Below, piece by piece: positions 25,185-33,977 of a DNA stretch of 64,000 nt (position 1 is its first letter; each line of letters opens with the position of its first letter). The position numbers and the translations under genes were made by a program. Source of the stretch: Paenibacillus paeoniae (GTDB lineage Bacteria; Bacillota; Bacilli; Paenibacillales; Paenibacillaceae); NCBI RefSeq assembly GCF_003388735.1, contig NZ_QUBQ01000002.1:806001-870000 (forward strand), given 5' to 3'. Below the pieces are notes generated by a model, which searched no databases, was not told where the DNA came from, and worked only from the letters and a program-made list of their open reading frames with translations.

Positions 25185-26681
25185 TTAGAGACGGTAAGGC
25201 ATCAAATCTTGATTTAATTCACGTGTTTGAGTATAAACTTGTTGATAGACTCGAAACAGCCCTTTGTACGTCTGAACCGCATCTGCTTGCGGCGCATATG
25301 ATTCCGCATGCTTGACGAATACCTCCGCACACTCTGACAAGCTATCGAACCACCCACAACCGTAGGCAGCGAGCATAGCTGCGCCTAAGCCCGGACCTTG
25401 CTCATTCTCCAGTGCTACAACGGTTGTGTTAAAGATATCGGCTTGCATTTGCAGCCATTCCGGACTTTGCGCACCTCCGCCTATGGATACAATCGTGTGG
25501 ATCTGCTTTCCGGAGCTTCTTAATAAATCAACAGACTCATTCAATGAGAACGTGATTCCTTCCATAATGGCTCGGACAAAATGAACACGCTCATGCGCTC
25601 CATCAACACCGATAAAGCTCGCGCGAATGGCCGCATCCGCATATGGCGTACGTTCGCCAACCAGATAAGGGGTGAACAGCAGACCGCCGGCTCCAGGCCT
25701 CACTTCGCCAACACCTGCAAGCAGCTCGTCAAACGACTCATTAGCCGCAAATGTTTTTTTGAACCAGCTCAGACTGTAGCCCGCCGCAAGCGTTACCCCC
25801 ATCGCATAAAAGGAGTTTTCTTGCCCGTGGTTAAAGAAATGCACCTTGCCTGCGTAGTCCTTCGACTTATCGTTCTCATATGCGAGAATGACTCCCGAAG
25901 TACCGATGCTACATAGCGTTAGCCCTTCGGACAAGATCCCGGAGCCGATTGCTCCGCAAGCATTGTCAGCCCCGCCTGCAAATACTTTTGTTGCAGCCGA
26001 TAAGCCTGTGCGTTCCGCATATTGCGGCAACAGCATGCCGACAAGACTATGCGATTCTACGAGCGATGGGCAGAAGCTAGCCTGAAGCTCGAATGCATCC
26101 AGCACTTCTCCGCTCCACGCTTTGCCTGCCACATCGAGCAGCAATGTGCCGGCTGCATCGGAATAATCCATATGGAGCTCGCCCGTGAGGCGGTAACGGA
26201 CATAATCCTTCGGCAGTAAGAATAGCTCTGCCTGGGCGAAAACTTCTGGCTCATTCTCACGAACCCACAAAATCTTGGGAAGTGTAAAGCCCTCAAGCGC
26301 CGGGTTTCGTGTAATGCTCAGCAGTTTCTCTCCAAGCGTCCGCTCAATCTCACGGCATTGCTCCGTTGTACGAGTGTCATTCCATAGAATGGCATTGCGG
26401 ATCGGATTGCCTTCGCCATTCAGCAATACAAGTCCATGCATTTGTCCAGAGAAGCTGATCCCTTCAATCACAGCAGCATCCATGCCTTCTGCTTCAGTAA
26501 GCTCGCGAAGCGCAGCAATTGTTCCGTCTACCCAGTCATCCGCTCGCTGCTCGCTCCAGCCTGTCTGTTCATGAAACATCGGGTAGCTGCGCGTTGCTTC
26601 TGCCGCTACTGTACCGTTCTTATCCACGAGCAGTACCTTGACGGCGCTTGTTCCTAAATCCACACCAATAACATAGCTCAT
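25185..26681 (-). CDS. xylB: xylulokinase
   Basis: The 498-residue protein is a full-length FGGY carbohydrate kinase. It has the N-terminal phosphate-binding loop VIGVDLGTSAVKVLLVD, SGQMHGLVLLN and the WNDTRT motif typical of xylulokinases, and the C-terminal ATP-site motif SIGGGAQSPEWLQMQADIFN. It phosphorylates D-xylulose to D-xylulose 5-phosphate in the cytoplasm. It follows xylA by 21 bp in one operon that starts at the xylR-controlled promoter. Confidence 0.95.
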   Translation of the reverse strand: MSYVIGVDLGTSAVKVLLVDKNGTVAAEATRSYPMFHEQTGWSEQRADDWVDGTIAALRELTEAEGMDAAVIEGISFSGQMHGLVLLNGEGNPIRNAILWNDTRTTEQCREIERTLGEKLLSITRNPALEGFTLPKILWVRENEPEVFAQAELFLLPKDYVRYRLTGELHMDYSDAAGTLLLDVAGKAWSGEVLDAFELQASFCPSLVESHSLVGMLLPQYAERTGLSAATKVFAGGADNACGAIGSGILSEGLTLCSIGTSGVILAYENDKSKDYAGKVHFFNHGQENSFYAMGVTLAAGYSLSWFKKTFAANESFDELLAGVGEVRPGAGGLLFTPYLVGERTPYADAAIRASFIGVDGAHERVHFVRAIMEGITFSLNESVDLLRSSGKQIHTIVSIGGGAQSPEWLQMQADIFNTTVVALENEQGPGLGAAMLAAYGCGWFDSLSECAEVFVKHAESYAPQADAVQTYKGLFRVYQQVYTQTRELNQDLMPYRL

Positions 26682-26702
26682 TTGCCTGCCATCCTCCCGG
26701 AC

Positions 26703-28016
26703 TTAAACGCTGAATATAACTTCGGACAAGATAAGGCTAATTCGCTCTTGGCGACCCGATTCATTTTTGATCGGATTGTTTTGCAGTGCGTATTGCTCCA
26801 GCGAAGCAAGGGTAGCCTTGCCCGAAACAATGTCCGCGCCAATGCCTTCTTTGAAGCTGCGGTAACGATTTTCTACGATGCTGTCGAGTATTTTCTCTTC
26901 CGTCAATTTCGCAGCCGCTTTCAACCCCCATGCGAAGCTGTCCATACCTGCAATGTGGCCCAAGAACAGATCTTCCAATTCGAAGGATCCACGACGTAAT
27001 TTCGCATCAAAGTTGATACCACCGCGGCCGATACCGCCAGCTTTCAATACTTCAAACATCGTTAGTGTAGTGGAGTACAGGTTAACCGGGAATTCATCTG
27101 TATCCCAACCGAGCAACAGATCCCCTTGGTTCGCATCAAGCGAGCCCAACATGCCGTTAATCGCAGCCGTACGAATTTCGTGCTCAAACGTATGGCCTGC
27201 AAGCGTAGCATGGTTGGCTTCAAGGTTTAGCTTGAAGTAATCTTTCAAGTCATATTTTTGCAAGAAAGAGATCGTAGTGGCCGCATCAAAGTCATATTGA
27301 TGCTTCGTTGGCTCTTTCGGTTTTGGCTCAATCAGGAACTGTGCATCAAAGCCAATTTCTTTCGCGTAAGCAATCGCCATATGGTATAGGCGAGCAAGGT
27401 TGTCCAGTTCGAAGCCCATGTCTGTGTTCAGAAGGGTTTCATATCCTTCGCGGCCTCCCCAGAACACATAGTTTTCCGCGCCAAGCTCTTTACCGACCTC
27501 AAGACCTTTTTTCACTTGTGCGCCTGCATAAGCATACACATCAGCATGTACTGCCGTTCCTGCACCATGTACGAAGCGCGGATTCGAGAACATGTTAGCC
27601 GTATTCCAAAGCAGTTTTTTGCCAGACGATTTCATGTTCTCCTTTATAAGAGCAACGATAACATCAAGATTTTTATTCGTTTCTTGCAGCGTTTCTCCTT
27701 CTGGAGCGATGTCGACATCGTGGAACGCGAAGTAAGGAACATTCAATTTATCCAAAAATTCAAAGTTGGCTTCAACACGCGCTTTCGCACGGTCAAGTCC
27801 ACTATACTGATCCCATCCCCGTACCATTGTAGGTGCTCCGAATGGGTCTGTACCGTTTGCGTTAAAGGTATGCCAGTAAGCAACCGCGAAGCGAAGATGC
27901 TCTTCCATGGTTTTGCCCATAATGACTTGGGTTGGATCATAATGTTTGAATGCCAGCGGATTGTCCGAGCCCTTACCTTCGAATTGAATCTTACCGATAT
28001 TTGCGAAATAACTCAT
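26703..28016 (-). CDS. xylA: xylose isomerase
   Basis: The 437-residue protein has the length and motifs of class II xylose isomerases: [13 protein letters not shown] (catalytic His region), [35 protein letters not shown] and [13 protein letters not shown] metal-site segments, and [10 protein letters not shown]. It converts D-xylose to D-xylulose. AGGAGG precedes the ATG. It is divergent from xylR with the operator between, and a cre-like site lies between the operator and its start. No xylose transporter gene is adjacent; xylose probably arrives through the glycan operon at 29-41 kb or from elsewhere. Confidence 0.96.
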   Translation of the reverse strand: MSYFANIGKIQFEGKGSDNPLAFKHYDPTQVIMGKTMEEHLRFAVAYWHTFNANGTDPFGAPTMVRGWDQYSGLDRAKARVEANFEFLDKLNVPYFAFHDVDIAPEGETLQETNKNLDVIVALIKENMKSSGKKLLWNTANMFSNPRFVHGAGTAVHADVYAYAGAQVKKGLEVGKELGAENYVFWGGREGYETLLNTDMGFELDNLARLYHMAIAYAKEIGFDAQFLIEPKPKEPTKHQYDFDAATTISFLQKYDLKDYFKLNLEANHATLAGHTFEHEIRTAAINGMLGSLDANQGDLLLGWDTDEFPVNLYSTTLTMFEVLKAGGIGRGGINFDAKLRRGSFELEDLFLGHIAGMDSFAWGLKAAAKLTEEKILDSIVENRYRSFKEGIGADIVSGKATLASLEQYALQNNPIKNESGRQERISLILSEVIFSV

Positions 28017-28053
28017 GTTGAATAGCCTCCTTAATAGTAGGGAAATAGTTCAA

Positions 28054-28068
28054 ATGAAAACGCTCACC
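28054..28068. promoter_or_regulatory. possible cre site (CcpA) in xylA leader
   Basis: ATGAAAACGCTCACC agrees with the CcpA consensus WTGNAANCGNWWNCA except at two positions. It lies between xylO and the xylA start, where catabolite repression would act on xylAB. Confidence 0.45.
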
Positions 28069-28070
28069 CC

Positions 28071-28133
28071 AAGCATAACACACCTAAACTTAGTTTGTCT
28101 AATAAACAAACTAAGTTTAGGTGTGTTATGCTT
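28071..28133. promoter_or_regulatory. xylO-type operator, 28-bp perfect inverted repeat
   Basis: Arms 28071-28098 and 28106-28133 are perfect complements around CTAATAA. The inner part, TTAGTTTGT-N7-ACAAACTAA, is the classical XylR operator of Bacilli. The outer 19 bp of symmetry go well beyond the usual site. It lies between the divergent xylA and xylR genes. Confidence 0.85.
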
Positions 28134-28206
28134 GCTTCTATGATTTAAACGCTCTAATCATGGTAAAATGACTGTACAAGAATAAAGTTGACGGAGGCTG
28201 CAGCTT

Positions 28207-29370
28207 TTGAAAGTGACAACGACAGGCGATCTAACGCTAATTAAAAAGATAAATACAGCTATTGTGTTGGAAGCATTAGTGAAGAACGCTCCTCTTTCCC
28301 GAGCGAAAATATCCGAACTAACAGGCCTTAATAAAGCGACCGTGTCCAATTTGGTTCAAGATTTGATCAACAGCAACCTCGCGCTGGAGATTGGCACAGG
28401 CGAATCAAGCGGCGGCCGCAAACCAGTCATGTTACTATTTAACGGACAAGCAGGATATGCAATTGGCATTGATCTGGGCGTCAATTATATTCGAGGAGTG
28501 TTAACGGATCTAGAGGGAGCGCTCATAGCCGAGACTAATCTGACTCTCAAGAATCAACAACAAGATTTTGTTCTCGACAAGCTTGTTCACTGCATTTCCA
28601 CTTTAATCGATAAAGCGCCCGAAAGCGCATATGGCATTGTTGGTATAGGCGTGGGCGTGCCTGGTATTGTGGACGACCATGGAACGATGTTTTTCGCCCC
28701 TAATTTGAAATGGGGACAACTTGAGCTACAGCGCATGCTGGAGGATAAGTTTAACTTGCCAGTCACTATCGACAACGAAGCCAATGCTGGAGCACAAGGT
28801 GAGCAAAATTATGGCGCAGGCCGCGGTGTAGCGCATCAAATTTATGTGAGCGTAGGAATCGGAATCGGTACGGGTATCATTTTGAACAACGAGTTGTATA
28901 AGGGTGCGTCCGGATTCTCCGGGGAACTAGGACATCTCTCCATTGAATATAAAGGAAAACGATGCAGCTGCGGAAATGATGGCTGTTGGGAGCTGTACGC
29001 TTCGGAAAACGCCCTTCTCCAAATGGCCGAGCCCCTCGGCTTTGATAGCTTGGATGACATGCTGCAAGCAGCCCAAGAAGGAAACGAAGAAGTACGCGCG
29101 CTCTTTAGTTCCGTTGGCGATTTTCTGGGAATAGGCATCTCCAGCATCGTGAATATATTCAATCCCGAGCTAGTCATCATCGGCAACCGAATGAGTCGCG
29201 CCAAGCTTTGGCTGGAGGAGGCCATTCAAGCGTCAGTCGCTCGTCGGACACTGCCACACCATCGCAACAAGCTGAGAATTCTATTTGCTGAGCTTCAAGA
29301 ACAATCCGCCGTGCGGGGAGCTGCTTATTATGCCATCCATCATTTTTTCACAAAAATGAAATCAAACTGA
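28207..29370 (+). CDS. xylR: xylose-responsive ROK-family repressor
   Basis: The 387-residue protein has an N-terminal winged helix (about 10-75, APLSRAKISELTGLNKATVSNLV) followed by a ROK domain: YAIGIDLGVNYIRGVLTDLEG, the IDNEANAGAQGEQ segment, and the zinc/ROK signature GHLSIEYKGKRCSCGNDGCWELYAS. This is the XylR architecture. It should repress xylAB and itself at the palindrome just upstream until xylose binds. The start is TTG at 28207, with GGAGG 9 nt before. Confidence 0.93.
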   Translation: MKVTTTGDLTLIKKINTAIVLEALVKNAPLSRAKISELTGLNKATVSNLVQDLINSNLALEIGTGESSGGRKPVMLLFNGQAGYAIGIDLGVNYIRGVLTDLEGALIAETNLTLKNQQQDFVLDKLVHCISTLIDKAPESAYGIVGIGVGVPGIVDDHGTMFFAPNLKWGQLELQRMLEDKFNLPVTIDNEANAGAQGEQNYGAGRGVAHQIYVSVGIGIGTGIILNNELYKGASGFSGELGHLSIEYKGKRCSCGNDGCWELYASENALLQMAEPLGFDSLDDMLQAAQEGNEEVRALFSSVGDFLGIGISSIVNIFNPELVIIGNRMSRAKLWLEEAIQASVARRTLPHHRNKLRILFAELQEQSAVRGAAYYAIHHFFTKMKSN

Positions 29371-29401
29371 CCCTCCCTCACAAGAGTAACCAGACAGGAC
29401 A

Positions 29402-29454
29402 AAAAAGGCTTTTACTGTACATGCTGTGCTGCATGTGTTCAGTAAAAGCCTTTT
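29402..29454. terminator. bidirectional terminator
   Basis: AAAAGGCTTTTACTG/CAGTAAAAGCCTTTT arms with an inner ACATGC/GCATGT pairing. It ends both xylR and the convergent 12-kb glycan operon. Confidence 0.85.
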
Positions 29455-29462
29455 GCATTTAT

Positions 29463-32400
29463 CTAATCCGCTAATTGTGCTGAGTCCATTTCCAATGGAT
29501 CGACTTGAGGCGGGGTGTTAGAGTCCTCTGAGATGGCATAGGAAACAATCTCTAACGAACCACTATTGGCATCAGCCGTTGCATCTCCTGAAGAATCAAT
29601 AAAGAACTCGATTCTACGCAGCCTGTCTATACCAGGATTCGCAGCATATATGTCCAATTCATAGTCTGTAATCAAATTAGGCTCCAGACGGATAACGCCA
29701 TAGCCCTCCTGTCCGTTCTCTCCAATTAACTTAATCAGAATATGCTTGGTGCTGCTGTCGTGATTATGAATGGAGAGCTGCAAATATTTGAATGTCTCTG
29801 AATGTCCTGTAATTGTGCTGTAGATATTGGCATACGTGTTCTTGCCAACATTACTATAGGATACACTGGCAGAGCCGTTCTCACCATTAGTTATGATGTA
29901 GCCTCCTGGTGTTGCCCAGTCTCCCAAATCCAGTCCTGGCTGAACGACAGGCGGGGTCGTATTCGAAACTTCTGCAAGCGCATATGACTCGATAACTAAT
30001 GATCCCGCATTCGTATCGGCCGTTGCATCGCCGGAAGAATCGATAAACAATTCAATTCTTTTCAAAGTATCCATATCTGAATTAGTTGCATATACGTCAA
30101 TCTCATGATCAGTCACAGCATCAGGCTCCAAGGTCATCACATCGTAGCCCTCTTGATTATTGGCTCCAATTAACTTGACCAGAATATGTTTGGAGGTATG
30201 GTCTTTATTGCGAATGGAGAACTGTAAATATTTTTTGGCAGCCGTATGATTGTCGATGGATCTATTAATATTGGCGTACGAGTTCTTGGCAACGTTCGAA
30301 TAAGTGACTGTAATATGTCCTGACGAATTTGCTTTCAGAGCATATTTCCCGTCAGTACCCCATCCTTTTAAATCTACTATCGGTGGGTTAGACGTACCTG
30401 GCCCAGGATGGTGCTGCTCTAGATCAGTGCTTGGCACTTCCTCCTCCTCTAAGGACGAATGATTAGCAAAGGTCACAGCAAGCAATTCCAACTTGCCCCT
30501 GTTAACGTCTGCACCAGCTTCCCCAGATGAATCAATGAACAGCTCGATTTTAGCAATGATATCCATATCGGGATTAGCTCCATAGATGTCCATTTCATAA
30601 TCGGTTGTTGCATTCGGCTTTAAGACCATTAAGCCATAGCCTTCTTTTCCATTCTTGCCAATGATCTTAATTAATACATACTTGGAGGTACCGTCCAAGT
30701 TCTTCATCGTAAAATGAAGATACTTTTTCTCCTTCGAATGGCCGCTAATTGCACTGTATACATTCTGATACGTATTGCGACCAATGCTTTCATAAGAAAT
30801 GTCGATTGAGCCGTCTTTCCCTGCGTTTAGCGTGTATTCTCCATCTGTTTTCCATTCGCCGATTGTCAGCTCTTTGACTTCTTCTTCATTGTCATTTCTA
30901 GAATTCTCGTCAAAGCTCACGTCTAAAATCTCAAGCTTTCCTTCATTTAAATCTGCCCCTGCCTCACTCGAGGTATCAATAAACAGCTCGATTCTAGAAA
31001 TAACATCAATATCAGGGTTAGCGCTATACACATCCATTTCATAATCTGTTGTTGCATTCGGCTTTAATACCATTAAGCCATAGCCTTCTTGACCGTTCTT
31101 GCCAATCGTCTTAATTAATACATGCTTGGACGCACTGTCCAAGTTCTTCAGCGTGAACCGGAGATATTTTTTCTCCGCAGAATGTCCGCTAATCGTACTG
31201 TACACATTCTCATAAGTGCTGCGTCCCATATTTTTATAAGAAATTTCGATTGTTCCATCTTTCCTTGGATTTAATGTATAGCTTCCATCTGTCTTCCATA
31301 TTCCTATCATTTCCTCGTTGCTTTCCATTTCTTCATCTGAAGGCTGCGGTTTCTTAGGTGGTTGCGAGCCTACTTTACTAAAAGATACGGAGATAATCTT
31401 CAGTTCCCCTGTTCGATCTTTGGTTGGAAGCAGAGGACTGGAATCAATGAATAATTCCATTTTTACAACCCTGTCGATTCTCGGATTTGTCGCGTATATA
31501 TCCATCTCATAGTTTACAACTGACTCTTTGTAGTCCATGAGATTGATTACTCCATATCCCTCTTCGCCATTAGCACCCAATAATTTAACCAATACATTCT
31601 CAGCACTGTGATCCAGACGATCAAACGTAATGGTCAGGTTGCCATACTCTTTCGCATGATGATTTACAGTCGTATAAATATTGGCATAATCACTGAGCCC
31701 ATCGTTTTTATAGCTGACATGTGTCGAGCCATCCTTCTGCTGTATCGTATATCCGCCAGCCGTGTTCCAAGCATCAATAGTGACACCTTTCCCTTTAGAA
31801 GGTGGTACTGATACTTCGGCAGCTTGCTGTGTAGCAGCCTTCATAAGAGAAGCAGAGGCAATGGTTAGTTTCCCTTTCCGATTGGTCGGCTCATTAAGCG
31901 GATTACTATCAATAAATAATTCAACTCTCGCAAGCTTACCGATCATCGTATTAACAGCTATCGTATCCACCTCGTAAACGAAAGTATCGGTGTTGATCTT
32001 TGTAAGATCAATAACATCGTAGCCCTCTTGTCCATTAGTTCCTAAAAGCTTAACTGTGATGTTCTCTGTGCTTCTATCACCCCGCTCCAGAACAAGCTTT
32101 AAGAATGAATAGGCTTTATTGTGATTCTTGATTTCAGCGCTGACGTTAGCGTAATCCGTAGGATTGTCATAAGAAATTAGCGTTCGTCCATTTTGGACAG
32201 ACAATTTGTATCCGCCATCTGTACGCCATGGCATAATGGTATTCTCATGAAATACTGTCCTTTTCGCTTCGTTTGCTTTTGTTGTTAAAGTTACGGATTG
32301 TACGATCATTTCGCCTTTTCTGTCATAACTAGCCGTAGAATTCGGATGCGATTCTATCATCATGACGAGTTGAACACCATCGGACAGATTGCCATGCAAT

Positions 32401-32981
32401 TCTGATAGCGCTCCCGAAATATCATAAGTGAGTCGGACTGTCTCTTTCTGACTACCCTCTGCCTTATAGTCGCCTACAAATGCTTCATGATAAAGCCAGT
32501 ACCCGCCGTTAGCATCATCTACAAATTGCTTTTTATCGCCTCTAAGATATAACTCCAAATGTGTAATGCTCTGATTCAGATTCACAAACTGAAGAGCTAA
32601 CTGATTTTCATTTCCTATATTCATTTTCCGCCGTACGCTTGCATAATCTGCTGTATGATCAAACTTGATCGAAACTTCTCCCTCTTCAGATGGAGATAAA
32701 TGATACCCTGTCCATACCGCCTCATTAATCCATTCGCCAACATGTTGCTCCGTTAAGGGAACCTCCTCTTCGAGTGGAGGCGCCGTTGCTGATACAGGCA
32801 CAGGCTGCGGAATCTGTTTATTATCCGTATTGACTTCAGAAACGGCTGGCTCAATATTATTGCTATTATCGCGGGACATGATCGTAACAACTGAAAATAT
32901 TGAAATAATGACAGCCATTGAAATCATAATGGAGAGGCCTAGCTTGGATTTCATCCAAATCCACATTGAATTCATGTCCAA
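29463..32981 (-). CDS. seven-module surface repeat protein, probably membrane-anchored
   Basis: The 1172-residue protein has an N-terminal hydrophobic helix (about 13-36) without a clear cleavage site, so it is probably a signal anchor. A short Pro-rich linker follows. Seven tandem modules of about 130 residues lie at about 82-235, 251-382, 403-540, 559-692, 708-838, 873-1004 and 1020-1152. Each repeats W-x-T-x-GxY, YANIYSTIxGH, VLIKLIGxNGQEGYG, TDYEMDIYxxNPxID and RIELFIDSS, and ends in a strand such as GKLEILSVSF. The first module is the most divergent. A carbohydrate-binding beta-sandwich is likely from composition and context, but no named CBM family was recognised. Last gene of the glycan operon. 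Confidence 0.7.
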   Translation of the reverse strand: MDMNSMWIWMKSKLGLSIMISMAVIISIFSVVTIMSRDNSNNIEPAVSEVNTDNKQIPQPVPVSATAPPLEEEVPLTEQHVGEWINEAVWTGYHLSPSEEGEVSIKFDHTADYASVRRKMNIGNENQLALQFVNLNQSITHLELYLRGDKKQFVDDANGGYWLYHEAFVGDYKAEGSQKETVRLTYDISGALSELHGNLSDGVQLVMMIESHPNSTASYDRKGEMIVQSVTLTTKANEAKRTVFHENTIMPWRTDGGYKLSVQNGRTLISYDNPTDYANVSAEIKNHNKAYSFLKLVLERGDRSTENITVKLLGTNGQEGYDVIDLTKINTDTFVYEVDTIAVNTMIGKLARVELFIDSNPLNEPTNRKGKLTIASASLMKAATQQAAEVSVPPSKGKGVTIDAWNTAGGYTIQQKDGSTHVSYKNDGLSDYANIYTTVNHHAKEYGNLTITFDRLDHSAENVLVKLLGANGEEGYGVINLMDYKESVVNYEMDIYATNPRIDRVVKMELFIDSSPLLPTKDRTGELKIISVSFSKVGSQPPKKPQPSDEEMESNEEMIGIWKTDGSYTLNPRKDGTIEISYKNMGRSTYENVYSTISGHSAEKKYLRFTLKNLDSASKHVLIKTIGKNGQEGYGLMVLKPNATTDYEMDVYSANPDIDVISRIELFIDTSSEAGADLNEGKLEILDVSFDENSRNDNEEEVKELTIGEWKTDGEYTLNAGKDGSIDISYESIGRNTYQNVYSAISGHSKEKKYLHFTMKNLDGTSKYVLIKIIGKNGKEGYGLMVLKPNATTDYEMDIYGANPDMDIIAKIELFIDSSGEAGADVNRGKLELLAVTFANHSSLEEEEVPSTDLEQHHPGPGTSNPPIVDLKGWGTDGKYALKANSSGHITVTYSNVAKNSYANINRSIDNHTAAKKYLQFSIRNKDHTSKHILVKLIGANNQEGYDVMTLEPDAVTDHEIDVYATNSDMDTLKRIELFIDSSGDATADTNAGSLVIESYALAEVSNTTPPVVQPGLDLGDWATPGGYIITNGENGSASVSYSNVGKNTYANIYSTITGHSETFKYLQLSIHNHDSSTKHILIKLIGENGQEGYGVIRLEPNLITDYELDIYAANPGIDRLRRIEFFIDSSGDATADANSGSLEIVSYAISEDSNTPPQVDPLEMDSAQLAD

Positions 32982-33009
32982 CCTCCTTTTTATCTTGCTT
33001 TAAATCTAG

Positions 33010-33963
33010 CTAAGCTCTCTTTTTCCTTACTAAAAAAGCTGCTACGACTAACAACAAAACAATTGCAGCTCCAACATACATCATCCAGCTGCTAGAACCG
33101 CTGCTGCTATTATCTTCTTTATTTGAAGATTCTGTAGGATTAGGCGAAGGTTTAGTAGGCTCTTCCGATCCAGCGTCATCTGAATGATTAGTAGCATTTT
33201 CCTCTGGTTGCTCAACTACAGCAGCTGCCAGTGAGCCAATCGTATAAGCAAACTCACCGGTATAAAGAGTGCTGTCAGGATTTCCGATGTTCGCTCCAGT
33301 TACAATATAAGCTTCATCGTTCGTTAAAAACGTATCCCAGTTGATCGTCGTAATCTCTTGCTCATTATGATTGAAAACAAGCTTCTGACCATCCAGGCTT
33401 AGCTCGTACCCCGTGTCGGCTTTTGTAAATTCAAACTTCAACTCGTCTCCAATGTTATACGGAATCTCAGCATTTCCTATAAAAGTCCAGTCCCCTGGCA
33501 CAGCATGGGTATGCGGCATAATCTGGAGAGTATGGCTTTCCTGATTGTAGAAGAATAGGATAAAACCCGCTTTCACAGGATCTTGACCGTCCCAGTTGTT
33601 GAACAATCTAGGTTGATCAGCAAAAGAAACAACAATCCAGCGATCATCCGCATATTCCATAGGTGAATCAATAGCGAACTGCCACTTTAAGCCGTTCAGA
33701 TCATATTTTTGAACACTCTTAACTCCAACTGCTGAAGGCTCCGGTATATTTCCGGTATCCGGCCAATCCAGGCCTCCTTTGCCTGTTACCTTGACCGCAC
33801 TATCCCCTACTTGTTGTACACTCTGTTCAATATAAGAGCCATTCAAAAATCCTCCCTTCATATGCGGAGTAAATCCATTCACGCTTTCAGCAGCAGCAAA
33901 ACTACTCATACTCAGACCTAAAGACAATAACAGTATTACCATCAAAGATAATAATTTTTTCAT
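33010..33963 (-). CDS. secreted beta-sandwich domain with C-terminal membrane anchor
   Basis: The 317-residue protein has a signal peptide (about 1-24, ending SSFAAAES), a domain at about 28-243 nearly identical in pattern to the N-terminus of the neighbouring GH26 protein (DRWIVVSFADQPRLFNNWDG), a Ser/Pro/Asn-rich linker (about 250-290), and a membrane helix (about 291-312) followed by VRKKRA. The Gly-rich stretch and basic tail resemble a cell-surface anchor, but no LPXTG motif is present. A glycan-binding accessory role is inferred. Confidence 0.7.
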   Translation of the reverse strand: MKKLLSLMVILLLSLGLSMSSFAAAESVNGFTPHMKGGFLNGSYIEQSVQQVGDSAVKVTGKGGLDWPDTGNIPEPSAVGVKSVQKYDLNGLKWQFAIDSPMEYADDRWIVVSFADQPRLFNNWDGQDPVKAGFILFFYNQESHTLQIMPHTHAVPGDWTFIGNAEIPYNIGDELKFEFTKADTGYELSLDGQKLVFNHNEQEITTINWDTFLTNDEAYIVTGANIGNPDSTLYTGEFAYTIGSLAAAVVEQPEENATNHSDDAGSEEPTKPSPNPTESSNKEDNSSSGSSSWMMYVGAAIVLLLVVAAFLVRKKRA

Positions 33964-33977
33964 AGATCAAAACCCCT

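Noticed and set aside
29463..32981. Tandem repeats that might be a recombining DNA repeat array
   Set aside because: The periodicity is at protein level, and DNA similarity between most modules is only moderate. It is explained by protein module duplication.
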